A program made the translations under genes and the position numbers. This document shows positions 39,915-50,872 of a stretch of DNA of 61,333 nt, one piece after another. Where the stretch lies: NCBI GenBank assembly GCA_964404765.1, contig CAYOLL010000014.1, positions 1-61,333 of the forward strand, given 5' to 3'. The number at the start of each line of letters is the position of its first letter. Positions within the stretch are counted from its first letter, which is position 1. The notes beneath the pieces are model-generated. The model made no database searches and had not been told where the DNA came from. It was given only the letters and a program-made list of their open reading frames with translations. Origin of the DNA: CAYOLL01 sp964404765 [NCBI: uncultured Gemmatimonadota bacterium]. Lineage in GTDB: Bacteria > 4572-55.

Positions 39915-40155
39915 AATCGGATCGTTTGCAAAAATGTCCGGGCCTTGCTACGCCCTCCTGCGTCCAAAATCCACTTCAAAACCGTCAATTCCACCCGTGA
40001 CCTGCATGATGATACGTCTTTTTTCCCAATTTCCGTCTAAAAATACAGCCATTCACCCAAATGGTTGTTCAAAACTTATCGCGGGTCAAAAAATCGCACA
40101 GATGGCTTGCCAAAAATCGTAAAATCGCCTCAATTTAGGTTAAAATGGTTTTGAA

Positions 40156-43100
40156 TCAAAGGGCGGTCTGTGTCTCAGCTTTTTTCACATTATCCTCCGG
40201 ATTCCGATCAATCAGCTTGTGATACGGGTCAATCCCGGCTTTGGTCGGCGGCTCGTCCACGATGATGTCAAACTCCATCTTCGGGCCGGTGATTTTGTGC
40301 TTTTGCAGATACAGCATCTTCGCGCCCAAATCTTCCTTCTTCTTGCCTTCCCCGGCAAAAATGCCAATGTCAATCCAGTCGTTGATGGGGATGTCCGTCT
40401 CCGTGCCGAGCGTGTCCGCTCGTAGCTTTTTAGCTTCGACGACGAGGTGGACGTTGTATTTGCCGTCCGCCGTTTTCGATGTGGTTACGTCGGTCGTTTT
40501 CAGATCAAAAAGCGTAATCGTCTCGAACAAGTCTGTTAAAATGTATTGCAGCGAGTCGGGCGTTTCGGCACGGATAAAGCTGAGGAACTCCGGCGATGTG
40601 GTGTACGGCGGTTGTTGACAGGCCACTTTTTTGACATACGCCATCAGCGCGCGGTTGAGATTCTCCTCGCCGATGTAGTCCTGCAAGGCATACATGACCA
40701 GGCCGCCCTTGTTGTAATGAATGTATTGCTATTGGCTTCCACGTACATCAGCGGTACTTCGCGCAAGCCTTCGCGCCCGCGTCCGCGCAGGTAACGATCC
40801 AATTCATAACGCAGAAATTTTCGCATCCCGTCCGGACCACATTCCTTTTTCATCACCATCAAACCGGTGTATTCGGCCATGGTCTCAATCATCATCGCCG
40901 CGCCGACCACATTGGCCCCGCCCACTTGATGCCCCCACCACTGGTGACCGGTTTCGTGCGCCGTCACAAAGTAGTTGAAGTCAATATCACTTTTGCTGCC
41001 GTCCATCATAAAGCCGATGGCTTCGGAATAGGGAATTGTGTTGGGAAAGGCTTCGGCAAAAACGTCATAGCCCGGAAATTCGATAATCCTGAACTGCCGG
41101 AATTGATACGGGCTGAAGTTGCGCGAGCAATAATCCAGCGCCAATTTGCACGCCGCAATCATGGCCGGGACGTTTGTGCCGTGGGCCGGGTGATAGTAGA
41201 CTTCGATGGAAACGTCGGTTACGGACGAATCTTGCGAAGGCTGCGTTTGTAGGGAATCGGCGCTATCCGGCAAAACTTCGGCAAGGTTAACTGCCGGCGG
41301 CGTCCATTTGTCTTTTGCAACCGCATAACGGGCGGACAAGTAGGAAAAGTAAAACCAAACCGGCGCATCCATCTTGTAATGGAAAAATTTCCGCCCGTTT
41401 TCTGCCCATTCTTTTTCTAAATAACCGGGGGCGATGGCGATTTGATCGGCTTCGGTGCTAACCGTCGTTTTGTAGCGAATCAGAGCGGCGTCCGGCAGGA
41501 ATAATCCCAAATGGTTCAGACCAAATTGGTCATTCAACGGAAAGCTGCGCTGCAACGGCGGCAAGCCGAGTTGCTTGCGCTTGTTTCGATCCTGCAACTC
41601 CAAATCCGGCCGATAGCCGATGTGCGGAAAATAGGTGTCGCTGTGCAAAAACGTGCCGTTGTAGACGATCTTGAAATTCTGCGGATCGTTGACAAACCCT
41701 TTCGGCTCATACGACAGTTCAAAGTGAAGCCGCAGCGAATCACCCGGGGTCAGCGCCGGCGATAATTGATAAATATAGTAACCGTTGTCTTTATCCGCAG
41801 TCGTTTGTTGGCCGGTCGGAATGTCGGCTTTTTGGATGATCAATTGCCGGTTAAACGTGATATGGAGCCGGTCGAGCGGTGCGGCGGTTTTGTTTTGGAC
41901 AATATAATCCGTACGGATGCGAAAGTTTCGTATTTCCGGGTACAAATCTACATCGGCAGAGATGGCAGTGACGGTCGGCATGGCCAGTTTTTCGTATTGC
42001 TTGTATTTTTGCTCGAATTCAGCCTGCTGCCGTTCCAAATCTTTGGCGGTGATATAGGAATTGAGCACGACGGTGTTGTAGTAGATAAAACCGGCGACTC
42101 CGGCGCTTCCGATCGCTGCCGACAGCATGGCTACCGTCAGCCCGGCGCTCAGCCGGCCCCGGGCGATTTTCAGGCGATTTTTCCAATCCGTTTCCGTGCC
42201 GCGCGGCCACAGCAAATAGCACAATCCCAACAGCGCCATTGACGCCAAACCCCAACAAGCGTGATACCACAAAGCCGGTTCGACAAAATGGCCAAAGCCG
42301 TTCAGCTCGGAGTACTTGGCATCCGGCGCATAGCCGAAATAGAATAATCTGTGCTCCAAACCCAGGCCCTGCAAGATGAACAGACCGATAAATTCCAGGG
42401 TCATGGCCAACATGCCCACATAACGATTGTTGAATAAAATCTGAAAAAACAGGGCCAGAATCGTCAACCAAATAAAGCCCAGGTAGGATTGATTAAAGGT
42501 CTGGAGGATAAAAATACCCTTGAAGTAAACCAGTGGCTCGATGCGGGTGTAACCGGCCGTGAGCTGAATGCCGATCAGCAAAGCGACATAAATCAAGATC
42601 ATGGTCAACAAGACCAGACACAGCGCGGCAAATTTTGCCAGCAACGGCAGCCAGGTGGATATGGGCAGGGCATCGTGCACGGACGCTAATTTGACGGATC
42701 GCTCGCGCCAGACGATTTCCCCGGCGTAAAAAATTAACACGATCATGACAAAAAGCAGACCCATCCCCTGATAAGCATCCATCATCAGCCCGGTATGCGG
42801 GAAGATCGGCGCGCCATAAATGCCGGAGCGGAAATTGGCCGCCGAAAGCACGCCAAGGCCACTGATAATCATAATCGCCCAAAAGGGCAGGCTTTTCAAC
42901 ACGCGCAGGGTTTCCAGCCGTGTTTCTGACACAAGCTGATACACCCGGGTTGAGGATGAAAACCGCCCGGCAATAACTGGATAGGATTGCGGCGTGATCG
43001 GCTGGCCGGTTGATTCCGTTTCCCCGGCGGCTTTACGGGGCGTTCGGACGGCCTTTTCCGAAAAATCAAACTTGCGATAGGCATAGGCCAGCAGCAGGCA

Positions 43101-43856
43101 CGGCAAAATGATCCAGATCAGGCGATTCAGCCACAGGTCGGGGCTGTCCGGCAGCGTCAGGGTGTTGCGCTCGATGACCGTCCAATATTTGGTGGCAATG
43201 CCGTATGTGGAAATGGCAAAGGGATCAACTAAATTGGCTATTTTCTCAAAGGCCAGGTTGGCCTGCCGGCGTAGCATGAAGGACATGAAAAAACCGGCGA
43301 AAAAAACCACATGGCCAATAATCGTATACAACATGCTGCGCGTCAGCAGAACGATGGAAAAGGAGATGGCCCCGGTGATCAGCACCGACGGCAGGGCAAA
43401 CATGAATAAGCCGACGGCAAAGGGCGTCCAACTAAACGGCCCCAGGCGTTCCGGGTCAAGCGACGTGGTCAGGCTGCCCACCAGGACAGCAGCGGTAATA
43501 ACCACATAAACGGCTAAGACGATCAGCAGCGAACCGGCGAAGCGACCGCCCAGGTAGTCGCGTTTTTTAAGCGGCGTGGTGAAGAAGAGCGCGGCGGCGT
43601 TGGATTCAAAATCGCGGTGAATGGCCGGGGCGACGATGGCCATTGTAATCAGCACGCTGAACAGACTCATGTTTAGAATGAGCTGCACGATCAGCGAGGG
43701 CGCATTGAGCAAAATATTGCCGCTTTTGTTGATGATGCCGACGTTTTCGCTGACCATGGCGCCGTAGGCCAACATGCCAAAAATGATGGCGTAGATGTAG
43801 AAGGCCGGTTGCTTCAGTTGAAATTTTAATTCAAACCATAAAATGTGCCAGAACAT
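40156..43856 (-). pseudogene. ABC-2 permease fused to M1-type peptidase, frameshifted
   Basis: Residues 1-580 are a multi-helix ABC-2-type permease (FWHILWFELKFQLKQPAFYI; PLKKRDYLGGRFAG). The rest is an M1 aminopeptidase-like domain with HETGHQWWGHQ (near residue 960) and ETMAEYTGLMVMKKE. At about 40722-40728 one base is missing: the first frame goes off as ITTRAAWSC, and the true continuation (HYNKGGLVMYALQDYIGEEN) is in the next frame to 40156. The paralogue at 44057-47692 shows the intact version. Without correction the product lacks about 180 C-terminal residues but keeps the zinc motif. Overlap of the two frames could allow partial function; a sequencing error is possible. Confidence 0.85.
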
Positions 43857-43871
43857 GACAACTCCCTATGT

Positions 43872-44028
43872 TACTCCGTTCCAAGCGTCAATTTGAGCAT
43901 TTTAAACCCTAAGGGTTTGTCTTTTAACCCTTAGGGTTTGGCCCGGTCATTGGAAAACCCTAAGGGTTGAAAAGAAAACCCTTAGGGTGAATGACAACAT
44001 GCTGAATTTGTCACTTGGAAAGGAGTAG
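43872..44028. repeat. Inverted repeat (TACTCCGTTCCAAGCG family) with AACCCTAAGGGTT hairpins
   Basis: The outer arms TACTCCGTTCCAAGCGTCAA and ACTTGGAAAGGAGTA face each other. Inside are four AACCCTAAGGGTT or AACCCTTAGGGTT motifs forming two hairpins. A relative without these hairpins lies at 48933-49077. It separates the two permease-peptidase genes. Confidence 0.7.
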
Positions 44029-44056
44029 GTCAAGAATTAGAATTAAGTGATGCCGT

Positions 44057-47000
44057 TTAAACACCCTTTCCCGTTTCCTCGACGCGCTTCGTGTTATCCT
44101 CCGGCTGGCGGTCAATCAGCTTGTTGAATGGGTCAATCCCGGCGTTCGTCGGCTGTTCGTCCACTGTGATTTCCAGCGTCGTGGTCGGCGCGGTGATTTT
44201 GTGCCGCTGCAGATAAAGGGTTTTCTCGGTATCGCCGTCTTTGCGGAAGATGCCGATGTCGATGTAGTCGGCCAGTGGGATGGGTGTTTCCACGCCCAGG
44301 CTGTCGGCGCGCAGTTTTTGGGCTTCCACTTCCAGCTTGACCAGATATTGGCCGGTATTCAGTTTGGTGTACGTGGCGCTCTTGGTTTTATTGTCATACA
44401 GCGTGATCGTCTCAAACAGATCGGTCAGCACATATTGCAGCGAGTCCGGTGTGACAGCGCGGATAAAGTTAAGAAAAACCGGCGGCGTGCTATATGGCGG
44501 CGATTGATAAGCCACGGAGTCAATGTACGCGGCCAGGGCGCGGTTAAGATTAGCTTCGCCGATGTAGTCCTGCAAGGCATACATCACCAGTCCGCCTTTG
44601 TTGTAATGAATGTAGGGCTGGTTCTCTACCGACAGCAACGGGACTTCGCGCAGACCCTCGCGGCTGCGGCCTCTTAAATAACCTTCCAATTCCTGGCGCA
44701 GAAATTTTTTGATCTGCTCCGGACGAAGCTCCTGCTTCATCACCATCAAACCGGTATACTCGGCCAGAGATTCGATGACCATTGTCCAGCCCCTCACATT
44801 GGCACACATGACCTGATGCCCCCACCATTGATGGCCAACCTCATGAGCCGTTATCTGCATGACCACGTCCACATCCTTATCGGCCTGCTTCATAATAAAA
44901 CCGGCGCCTTCCGAGTAGGGAATTGTATTGGGGAAAGCTTCGGCAAAGTTGCGGTAGTTGGGAAATTCGATAATTCGGAATTGCCGGTATTGATACGGGC
45001 TGAAATTGGCCGCGCAGTAGGCCAACGCTTTTTGCGCCCCGCTGATCATCCGGGCCACGTTGTAGGCATGGTTGGCGTGATAATACACCTCAATGGGGAC
45101 TTCAACGCCTTCCGGCGAGGTCCACTTGTCGCGCTGAACGGTGTAGCGGCCCGACATATAGGCAAAGTAGAACCAGATCGGCGCGTCCATCTTGTAATGG
45201 TAGTAATGCCGTGCCTGCCCTGAGCCTGTCGAAGGGTCCGTCCATTCTTTTTCCAGATAGCCCGGGGCAATCGCAATCTGGTCAGAGCTGGTGCTGACCG
45301 TCGTTTCGTAGCGAATCCGGGAGGCATCGGGCAAGCCATCCGACACTTGATTCAAAGCGATGGAGTCGGTTAAGGCCGCTACCCGCTCCGGCGGGGGCAG
45401 GTTATACATTTTGCGCTTGTTTTTGTCGGTCAATTCCCAATCCGGACGATAGCCGATATGCGGAAAATGATCGTTGCTGTGGACAAACATGCCATTTTCC
45501 ACAAAGCTGGTGTTTTGCAAGCCCTCTTTAAAGCCGCGCGGCTCATAGCCAAAGTCAAATGATAATTGCAGCGAATCGCCCGGCGCCAACACCGGTGACA
45601 GCCGATAGATAAAATAGCCCTGCGTTTTATCATCCGTCTCAAGTTGGCCGGTCGGAACCTCCATTTTTTTCAGAGTCATGATCGGGTTGAGGTTGAGATG
45701 CAGTTGATCCTGCGGCAGAGCGGTCTTATTTTGCACGGTATAAACCGCGTGAACAAGAACCTGCCGCTCGTGCGGAAAAATGTCCACATTGGCTTGAACG
45801 GCAGTTATGGTCGGCATGGGCAGGGTGCGGTATTGCTTATATTTCTGCTCAAATTCAGCCTGCCGCCGCTCCTGCTCCGTCGGGCTGCGAAATGTGTTGA
45901 GAATATTGGTATTGTAATAAATGTAACCGGCGCTACCGGCGCCGGCGAATGTGGCCAGCAACAAGGTCAGGATGACCCCGCCGCTTAAACGGGCCCGGGC
46001 AATGTGGAAACGATTTTTCCATTGCACTTCCACACCGCGTGGCCATAGTAAATAGGCTGCGCTCAAAAGCAGCAGCGATAGCGAAAGCCAAAACCCCGTA
46101 TACCACAAGCCCGGCGTGGCAAAATGGCCAAAACCGTTCATATCGGAATAAGGAATATTGGGCATTACCCCAAAATTAAACAAATCATGCGTCAACCCCA
46201 ACCCTTCCAGAATCGGGCCGTCGAATAGCAGCAATACCGTGATCAAAAAGCCGACATACTTATTGTTGAAAAATATCTGGAAGAAAAACGCAGCCGCGCA
46301 CATGCAGAGATAACCCAGAAAAGAGATGTTATAGGGGGCAAGCACAAACATGGATATAAGATAGACGGGCAGTTCAAGGTGGGTGTAGCCCTGGCTTAGT
46401 TGATAAATGATCGCAATGAATATATAGAACACCGTCATCGCGGCCAGCGCCAGACCCAGAGCCGTAAACTTGGCGGCCATCGGCAGCCAGGTCGGCATGG
46501 GCAGGGCATCATAAACCTGGGCCAAGCGAAGGGAGCGTTCGCGCCAGATACAATCACCACTGTAAAAAATCACCGCAATTTCCGTAAAAATAATCGCGAT
46601 ACTGATCAGTTGCCCTACAATGGAACCCGTCGTCGGATACAACGATACGCCCATCATCCCGGAAAAAACCGACAGCGCGGCCAGCGTCATCACTGCGCTA
46701 ATCAGCAGCATGGCCAGAAACGGCAGGCTTTTCATCACCCGCAGGGTTTCCTGGCGCGTTTCCGCCAGATATTGACTAAAACCGGTCGCGTTGGAGAATT
46801 GCTGATGAACTTCCGGCAAGGCGCGCCGCGTGGGGATTACGGTCTCTCCCGTTGTGACAAGCAAAGCTTTTTTGCCCTGCGCCTGCGTGGTCTTTTCAGA
46901 AAAATCAAAGCGATTATAGGCGTAGGCCAGAATCAGCAGCGGCACAGTCAGCCAGATCATGCGGTTAAGCAGCAAATCCGGACTATCGGGCCAGAGCAGG

Positions 47001-47692
47001 GTATTGCGTTCGACTACCGTCCAGTATTTGGTGGCGATGGAATAGGAAACGCTGCCGAAAGGATCGGCCAAACTGGCCAGCTTAGCCATGGCCAGATTTG
47101 ATCTCATGCCAAAAGCCACAAAAAAACTGCCAAAAAAAACGCAATGACCGATAATCGTGGCCGCCATGCTGCGCGTCAGCAAAATAACGCTGAAAGAGAT
47201 TGCGCCGGTGAGCAATACCGCCGGCGCGGCAAACACAAAATAGCTGACCAGATACGGGATCAGACTAAACGGCCCCATACGCTCCGGATCCAGCGTGGTC
47301 GTCAGGCCGCCATACAGAATCGCGCCCACAATCAGCGCATAAGCCGCCAACGAGGCGATGAGCGAGCCGACAAAGCGTCCGCCCACATAATCGCGTTTTT
47401 TCAAAGGCATGGTAAACAGAATGCCGGTCATATTGGATTCAAAATCCCGGTTAATGGCCGGGACCATCAACGCCGTGGTGACCAGGGCGCTCAATACGCA
47501 GAACATCAACGTCAGCCGTATAATCATGGATGGCGCGTTGAGGATCATGTTGCCTGTTTTGGGACCGGCCAGGTTCACATTTTCGCTGACCATGCTGCCA
47601 TAGGCCAGCAAACCGAAAATGACCACATAAATATAAAAGGCCGGTTGCTTGAGCTGATTTTTCAGTTCAAACCAGGTGATTGCTCCGAACAT
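44057..47692 (-). CDS. ABC-2 permease fused to M1-type peptidase, intact copy
   Basis: This 1211-residue fusion has an N-terminal ABC-2 permease half with about 12-14 helices (ITWFELKNQLKQPAFYIYVV; GILFTMPLKKRDYVGGRF). A periplasmic-side M1 metallopeptidase-like domain has HEVGHQWWGHQ (near residue 948) and the downstream Glu in IESLAEYTGLMVMKQE. It is paired with the ATPase gene at 47704, 11 bases upstream, and followed by a tandem paralogue. The family is common in FCB bacteria; the transported or cleaved substrate is unknown. A CCTTCGACAGGCTCAGGG repeat (45215-45237) adds about six residues (PSTGSGQ) absent from the paralogue. Confidence 0.92.
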   Translation of the reverse strand: MFGAITWFELKNQLKQPAFYIYVVIFGLLAYGSMVSENVNLAGPKTGNMILNAPSMIIRLTLMFCVLSALVTTALMVPAINRDFESNMTGILFTMPLKKRDYVGGRFVGSLIASLAAYALIVGAILYGGLTTTLDPERMGPFSLIPYLVSYFVFAAPAVLLTGAISFSVILLTRSMAATIIGHCVFFGSFFVAFGMRSNLAMAKLASLADPFGSVSYSIATKYWTVVERNTLLWPDSPDLLLNRMIWLTVPLLILAYAYNRFDFSEKTTQAQGKKALLVTTGETVIPTRRALPEVHQQFSNATGFSQYLAETRQETLRVMKSLPFLAMLLISAVMTLAALSVFSGMMGVSLYPTTGSIVGQLISIAIIFTEIAVIFYSGDCIWRERSLRLAQVYDALPMPTWLPMAAKFTALGLALAAMTVFYIFIAIIYQLSQGYTHLELPVYLISMFVLAPYNISFLGYLCMCAAAFFFQIFFNNKYVGFLITVLLLFDGPILEGLGLTHDLFNFGVMPNIPYSDMNGFGHFATPGLWYTGFWLSLSLLLLSAAYLLWPRGVEVQWKNRFHIARARLSGGVILTLLLATFAGAGSAGYIYYNTNILNTFRSPTEQERRQAEFEQKYKQYRTLPMPTITAVQANVDIFPHERQVLVHAVYTVQNKTALPQDQLHLNLNPIMTLKKMEVPTGQLETDDKTQGYFIYRLSPVLAPGDSLQLSFDFGYEPRGFKEGLQNTSFVENGMFVHSNDHFPHIGYRPDWELTDKNKRKMYNLPPPERVAALTDSIALNQVSDGLPDASRIRYETTVSTSSDQIAIAPGYLEKEWTDPSTGSGQARHYYHYKMDAPIWFYFAYMSGRYTVQRDKWTSPEGVEVPIEVYYHANHAYNVARMISGAQKALAYCAANFSPYQYRQFRIIEFPNYRNFAEAFPNTIPYSEGAGFIMKQADKDVDVVMQITAHEVGHQWWGHQVMCANVRGWTMVIESLAEYTGLMVMKQELRPEQIKKFLRQELEGYLRGRSREGLREVPLLSVENQPYIHYNKGGLVMYALQDYIGEANLNRALAAYIDSVAYQSPPYSTPPVFLNFIRAVTPDSLQYVLTDLFETITLYDNKTKSATYTKLNTGQYLVKLEVEAQKLRADSLGVETPIPLADYIDIGIFRKDGDTEKTLYLQRHKITAPTTTLEITVDEQPTNAGIDPFNKLIDRQPEDNTKRVEETGKGV
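45215..45237 (-). repeat. CCTTCGACAGGCTCAGGG repeat inserted in frame
   Basis: The minus strand reads CCCTTCGACAGGCTCAGGGC, encoding DPSTGSGQA between EKEW and HYYHYKMD. The tandem paralogue lacks these residues at the same place, so an insertion of about 18 bases is directly visible. A sister copy lies at 55266-55285. Confidence 0.88.
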
Positions 47693-47703
47693 TAAATCCC
47701 CCT

Positions 47704-48585
47704 TTATTGGCGATCGTTTTTAAGGTTTAGGGCGGTAAAATAGACATCTTCCAAATCCGGCTCAAAAGCGTCAAAACCATTGCCCGGCGCAGATTCGCTA
47801 AAGGCGTGAATAACCGGTTTGCCGCCAACCAGTCGGGTGGAAATCACCCGAAATTTCTTTTTATGATCATCCAGCGTATTTTTATCAATCACCTTTTTCC
47901 AGATTTTGCCGCGCAGGTTGGCGATGGCCTGCTGCGGCGTGCCGGTCTGCAGCACTTCGCCTTTGGAAATGATGGCCATTTGATGGCACAAATCGCTCAC
48001 GTCCTCGACAATGTGGGTGGACAGAATGACGACGATGTTCTCGCCGATTTCGCTGAGCAGGTTGTGGAAACGGTTGCGCTCTTCGGGATCGAGGCCGGCG
48101 GTTGGTTCATCCACGATAATCAATTTGGGGTTGCCGAGCAGGGCCTGGGCAATGCCGAAGCGCTGCTTCATGCCGCCGGAATAGCCGCCCAGATTCTTCT
48201 TGCGATGGTCATACAGATTCGTTTGCTGCAGTAGCGCTTCCACGATATTTTTTCGCTCGGTCTTGTTGGTAATGCCTTTAAGCACGGCAAAGTGATCCAG
48301 CAGTGTTTCGGCGGAAACCTTGGGATAGACGCCGAATTCTTGCGGCAGATAGCCTAACAAGCGACGGACATCGTCCTTTTGTTTCAGCACATCGATGTTG
48401 CCCAGGGAAACCTGACCGGTATCAGCCTCTTGCAACGTGGCTAATGTGCGCATCAGGCTGGATTTGCCCGCGCCGTTGGGGCCAAGCAGACCGAACATAC
48501 CGGTCGGAATAGCCAGATTAACATTTTTCAGAGCTTGGACGCCGTTGGCGTACGTTTTGGAGAGGTTTTGAATCCGCAGTTCCAT
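47704..48585 (-). CDS. ABC transporter ATP-binding protein
   Basis: This 293-residue ABC-type ATPase has Walker A GPNGAGKSSLM, Q-loop region LPQEFGVYPKVS, signature YSGGMKQR, Walker B LIIVDEPTAGLDPEER and H-loop ILSTHIVEDV. It is first in an operon with two permease-peptidase fusions on the minus strand and probably powers both. The subfamily is the one that drives ABC-2 permeases. The gap upstream (48586-49115) holds only the repeat at 48933-49077. Confidence 0.94.
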   Translation of the reverse strand: MELRIQNLSKTYANGVQALKNVNLAIPTGMFGLLGPNGAGKSSLMRTLATLQEADTGQVSLGNIDVLKQKDDVRRLLGYLPQEFGVYPKVSAETLLDHFAVLKGITNKTERKNIVEALLQQTNLYDHRKKNLGGYSGGMKQRFGIAQALLGNPKLIIVDEPTAGLDPEERNRFHNLLSEIGENIVVILSTHIVEDVSDLCHQMAIISKGEVLQTGTPQQAIANLRGKIWKKVIDKNTLDDHKKKFRVISTRLVGGKPVIHAFSESAPGNGFDAFEPDLEDVYFTALNLKNDRQ

Positions 48586-48932
48586 AGGGCTTCCTTTGAG
48601 TGAAAGTAAGAAGACGTGTTGAGATGTAAACGTGTGAGCGCAATATAACGAGAGTTTTGGGGGAAAAGTTGCAATAAAAAGTAATTACTCTGAAAATGTA
48701 CCGCTTGCTTGGAGCATCCAGAAAATCACCTGAGAAAGCATGTTTTTTCAGTGCATTTTTCTGAATTTTTTAATTGTACGGCCATCGCGGACATCAGGGA
48801 AAGGTCCGGCGTTCAGAAAAAGATTGAATTTCCGGCGGAACTCTATATTTTCTGCTTGTGACTTCTAATCTGAATTAGTCACAAGTCTTAATGCAAACGT
48901 CGCAATTGGCGCTAAAGACGCAAGTTACGAGT

Positions 48933-49077
48933 TTATACTCCTTTCTAAGCGGTAAATTTTGGATTTGAAGCACTGCCATTCCGGAGGAATCTTCCCGAAA
49001 GTTAGCGCCATTGCAAAATTTCAAGAAGATTCCCGCTGAATGACACCATGCCAAATTCGTCGCTTGGAACGGAGTAT
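48933..49077. repeat. Inverted repeat (TACTCCGTTCCAAGCG family), second copy
   Basis: ATACTCCTTTCTAAGCGG on the left and CGCTTGGAACGGAGTAT on the right are diverged inverted arms. Inner segments GGAATCTTC and GAAGATTCC also pair. It lies in the gap between the divergent ABC operon and the lipoprotein hydrolase gene. Confidence 0.65.
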
Positions 49078-49115
49078 CTGAAAAATGGATTATCCATTCA
49101 AAATAGGAGTTTCCC

Positions 49116-50795
49116 ATGCTAAAAAAATCTGTTCTTATTTCCATTTTAGCGCTTACCCTCTACTCCTGCTCCACCCCGCCGCCAAAGCAAGAAGCAACCC
49201 CGCTGGTCAAAGGCCAACCTATTCAACAGGAAATGAAAGGCGGCGATGTCTACAATTATCAACTGAATATGGAACAGGGCCAGTTTGCCTATGTTGTCGT
49301 CCTGCAGAAAGGCATTGATGTGGTCGTTACGGCCTACAAACCCGACGGCGAAAAGGCGCAGGAAGTGGACAGCCCCAACGGCGCCAGCGGCCCGGAACCG
49401 GTCAAGCTTGCTGCTGATGCCGCCGGTCTGTATCGCATCGAGGTCAAATCACTGGAAGCAAACGCTGACGCCGGGCAATATGAAGTTGCGCTGAAAACGC
49501 TTTTTACCGCGGAAGAGTATGCCCAGCATAATGTTACCTTAGACCCGAAAGTTCGCCTGGAAACCTACGGCGCGTTTCAAATAGCTCCGGATCGGTTGGT
49601 TTTTACCGGCGCGACTTCCCCGGACTTTAACGGCGTTCAATCCGTGAGCTATATGGATAGTAAAACGCGGCGTTTTAGCCTCCTGTATCCATTGGCCGAC
49701 GGTTCGTTTTATGGCACAAAAGCGATTTTCGAGCCATACGATGAAGATGTCCGGGTGTGGTTTGTACGGGATTCTACCCAGGCGATTACCGGCCTGGACT
49801 GGCAGGAAACCGGGCAGGAAAAGACTCATGCTCCGCGCGTTTTCCCAAATCGCCGGGAAGACGTTTCCTTTCAAAACGGCGATGTGACGTTGAAAGGCAA
49901 TTTGATTATGCCGGATGGCCCCGGGCCGCATCCAATGGTTGTTTGTGTGCATGGCTCCGGACCCGGCGAGCGTCATTGGGGGCCGTTTGCCAGCTATTTT
50001 CTGCAATTTGGTATGGGCGTTTTGTCGTTCGATAAACGCGGCGCCGGCGAATCAACCGGCGATTGGCAAAAAGCCGGCTTTGACGATCTGGCCAACGATA
50101 TTTTAGCCGGCGTGGCCTACCTGAAGACTCGTCCGGATGTGGATGCGACGCAAATCGGCCTGTTCGGCATCAGCCAGGGCGGTTGGGTCGGCGCGCTGAC
50201 CGCTTCAAAGTCCGACGATATCAAGTTCCTGATCATTAATACGGGTTCGGGTGTGCCGGTCTACGAAAATATGGTGCACGAAACGGAAAGCATTCTTCGC
50301 TCTTCAGGGATTGCAGAGGAACAGATTCAAGAATGGCGCGCTTTTTCGCTCAAAGTTGGGAAAATGGTCAGCGACGGCCAATCGCCGGAAACCATCGGTG
50401 CAGAATTTAAGCCGATGAAGGATAAATCCTGGATCAAGTGGGTCAATATGGCCGCCTGGCCGCCCGATCATTATATGTGGAATTGGATGAAGCTGAACGG
50501 CAACATGGACACCGGCGTGATTCTGGAAAAAGTCAAATGTCCGGTGTTGTGGTTTCTGGGCGACCGGGATTCGCAAGTGCCGACCAAAGACAGCGAGCCG
50601 CGACTGAATGCGGCCCTGGCCAAAGGCGGCAACCCGGATTACACGGTCAAAGCGCTGTCCCCGGCGGCCCATGTTCTGTTTGAGGCGGTTGCTACCGGCT
50701 TTATGTCGGAAACGATGACGTCGGCGAATAAGTTTGTGTCCGGCTATTGGGATACCAAGACGGAATGGTTGAAAAAGCATATTAAGCCACATTAG
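49116..50795 (+). CDS. Lipoprotein alpha/beta hydrolase with PPC-like domain
   Basis: This 559-residue protein starts with a lipoprotein signal (SILALTLYSCSTPP). Residues about 30-130 form a beta domain resembling pre-peptidase C-terminal domains, then a linker and an alpha/beta hydrolase fold. The nucleophile Ser is in FGISQGGWVG (near 352), the acid probably in LGDRDSQVP (near 483) and the His in SPAAHVLFEA (near 518). The HGSGPGERHWGPF strand supplies the oxyanion hole. A peptide or ester hydrolase at the cell surface is likely; the substrate is unknown. AGGAG precedes the ATG. Confidence 0.88.
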   Translation: MLKKSVLISILALTLYSCSTPPPKQEATPLVKGQPIQQEMKGGDVYNYQLNMEQGQFAYVVVLQKGIDVVVTAYKPDGEKAQEVDSPNGASGPEPVKLAADAAGLYRIEVKSLEANADAGQYEVALKTLFTAEEYAQHNVTLDPKVRLETYGAFQIAPDRLVFTGATSPDFNGVQSVSYMDSKTRRFSLLYPLADGSFYGTKAIFEPYDEDVRVWFVRDSTQAITGLDWQETGQEKTHAPRVFPNRREDVSFQNGDVTLKGNLIMPDGPGPHPMVVCVHGSGPGERHWGPFASYFLQFGMGVLSFDKRGAGESTGDWQKAGFDDLANDILAGVAYLKTRPDVDATQIGLFGISQGGWVGALTASKSDDIKFLIINTGSGVPVYENMVHETESILRSSGIAEEQIQEWRAFSLKVGKMVSDGQSPETIGAEFKPMKDKSWIKWVNMAAWPPDHYMWNWMKLNGNMDTGVILEKVKCPVLWFLGDRDSQVPTKDSEPRLNAALAKGGNPDYTVKALSPAAHVLFEAVATGFMSETMTSANKFVSGYWDTKTEWLKKHIKPH

Positions 50796-50872
50796 CATTG
50801 GGGCCAATTTGGCTTTAGGCTTTCGGGAAGTGGAAAGACTTGTGTGCTTTCTTAAGCCCATCGCTGCATAAA

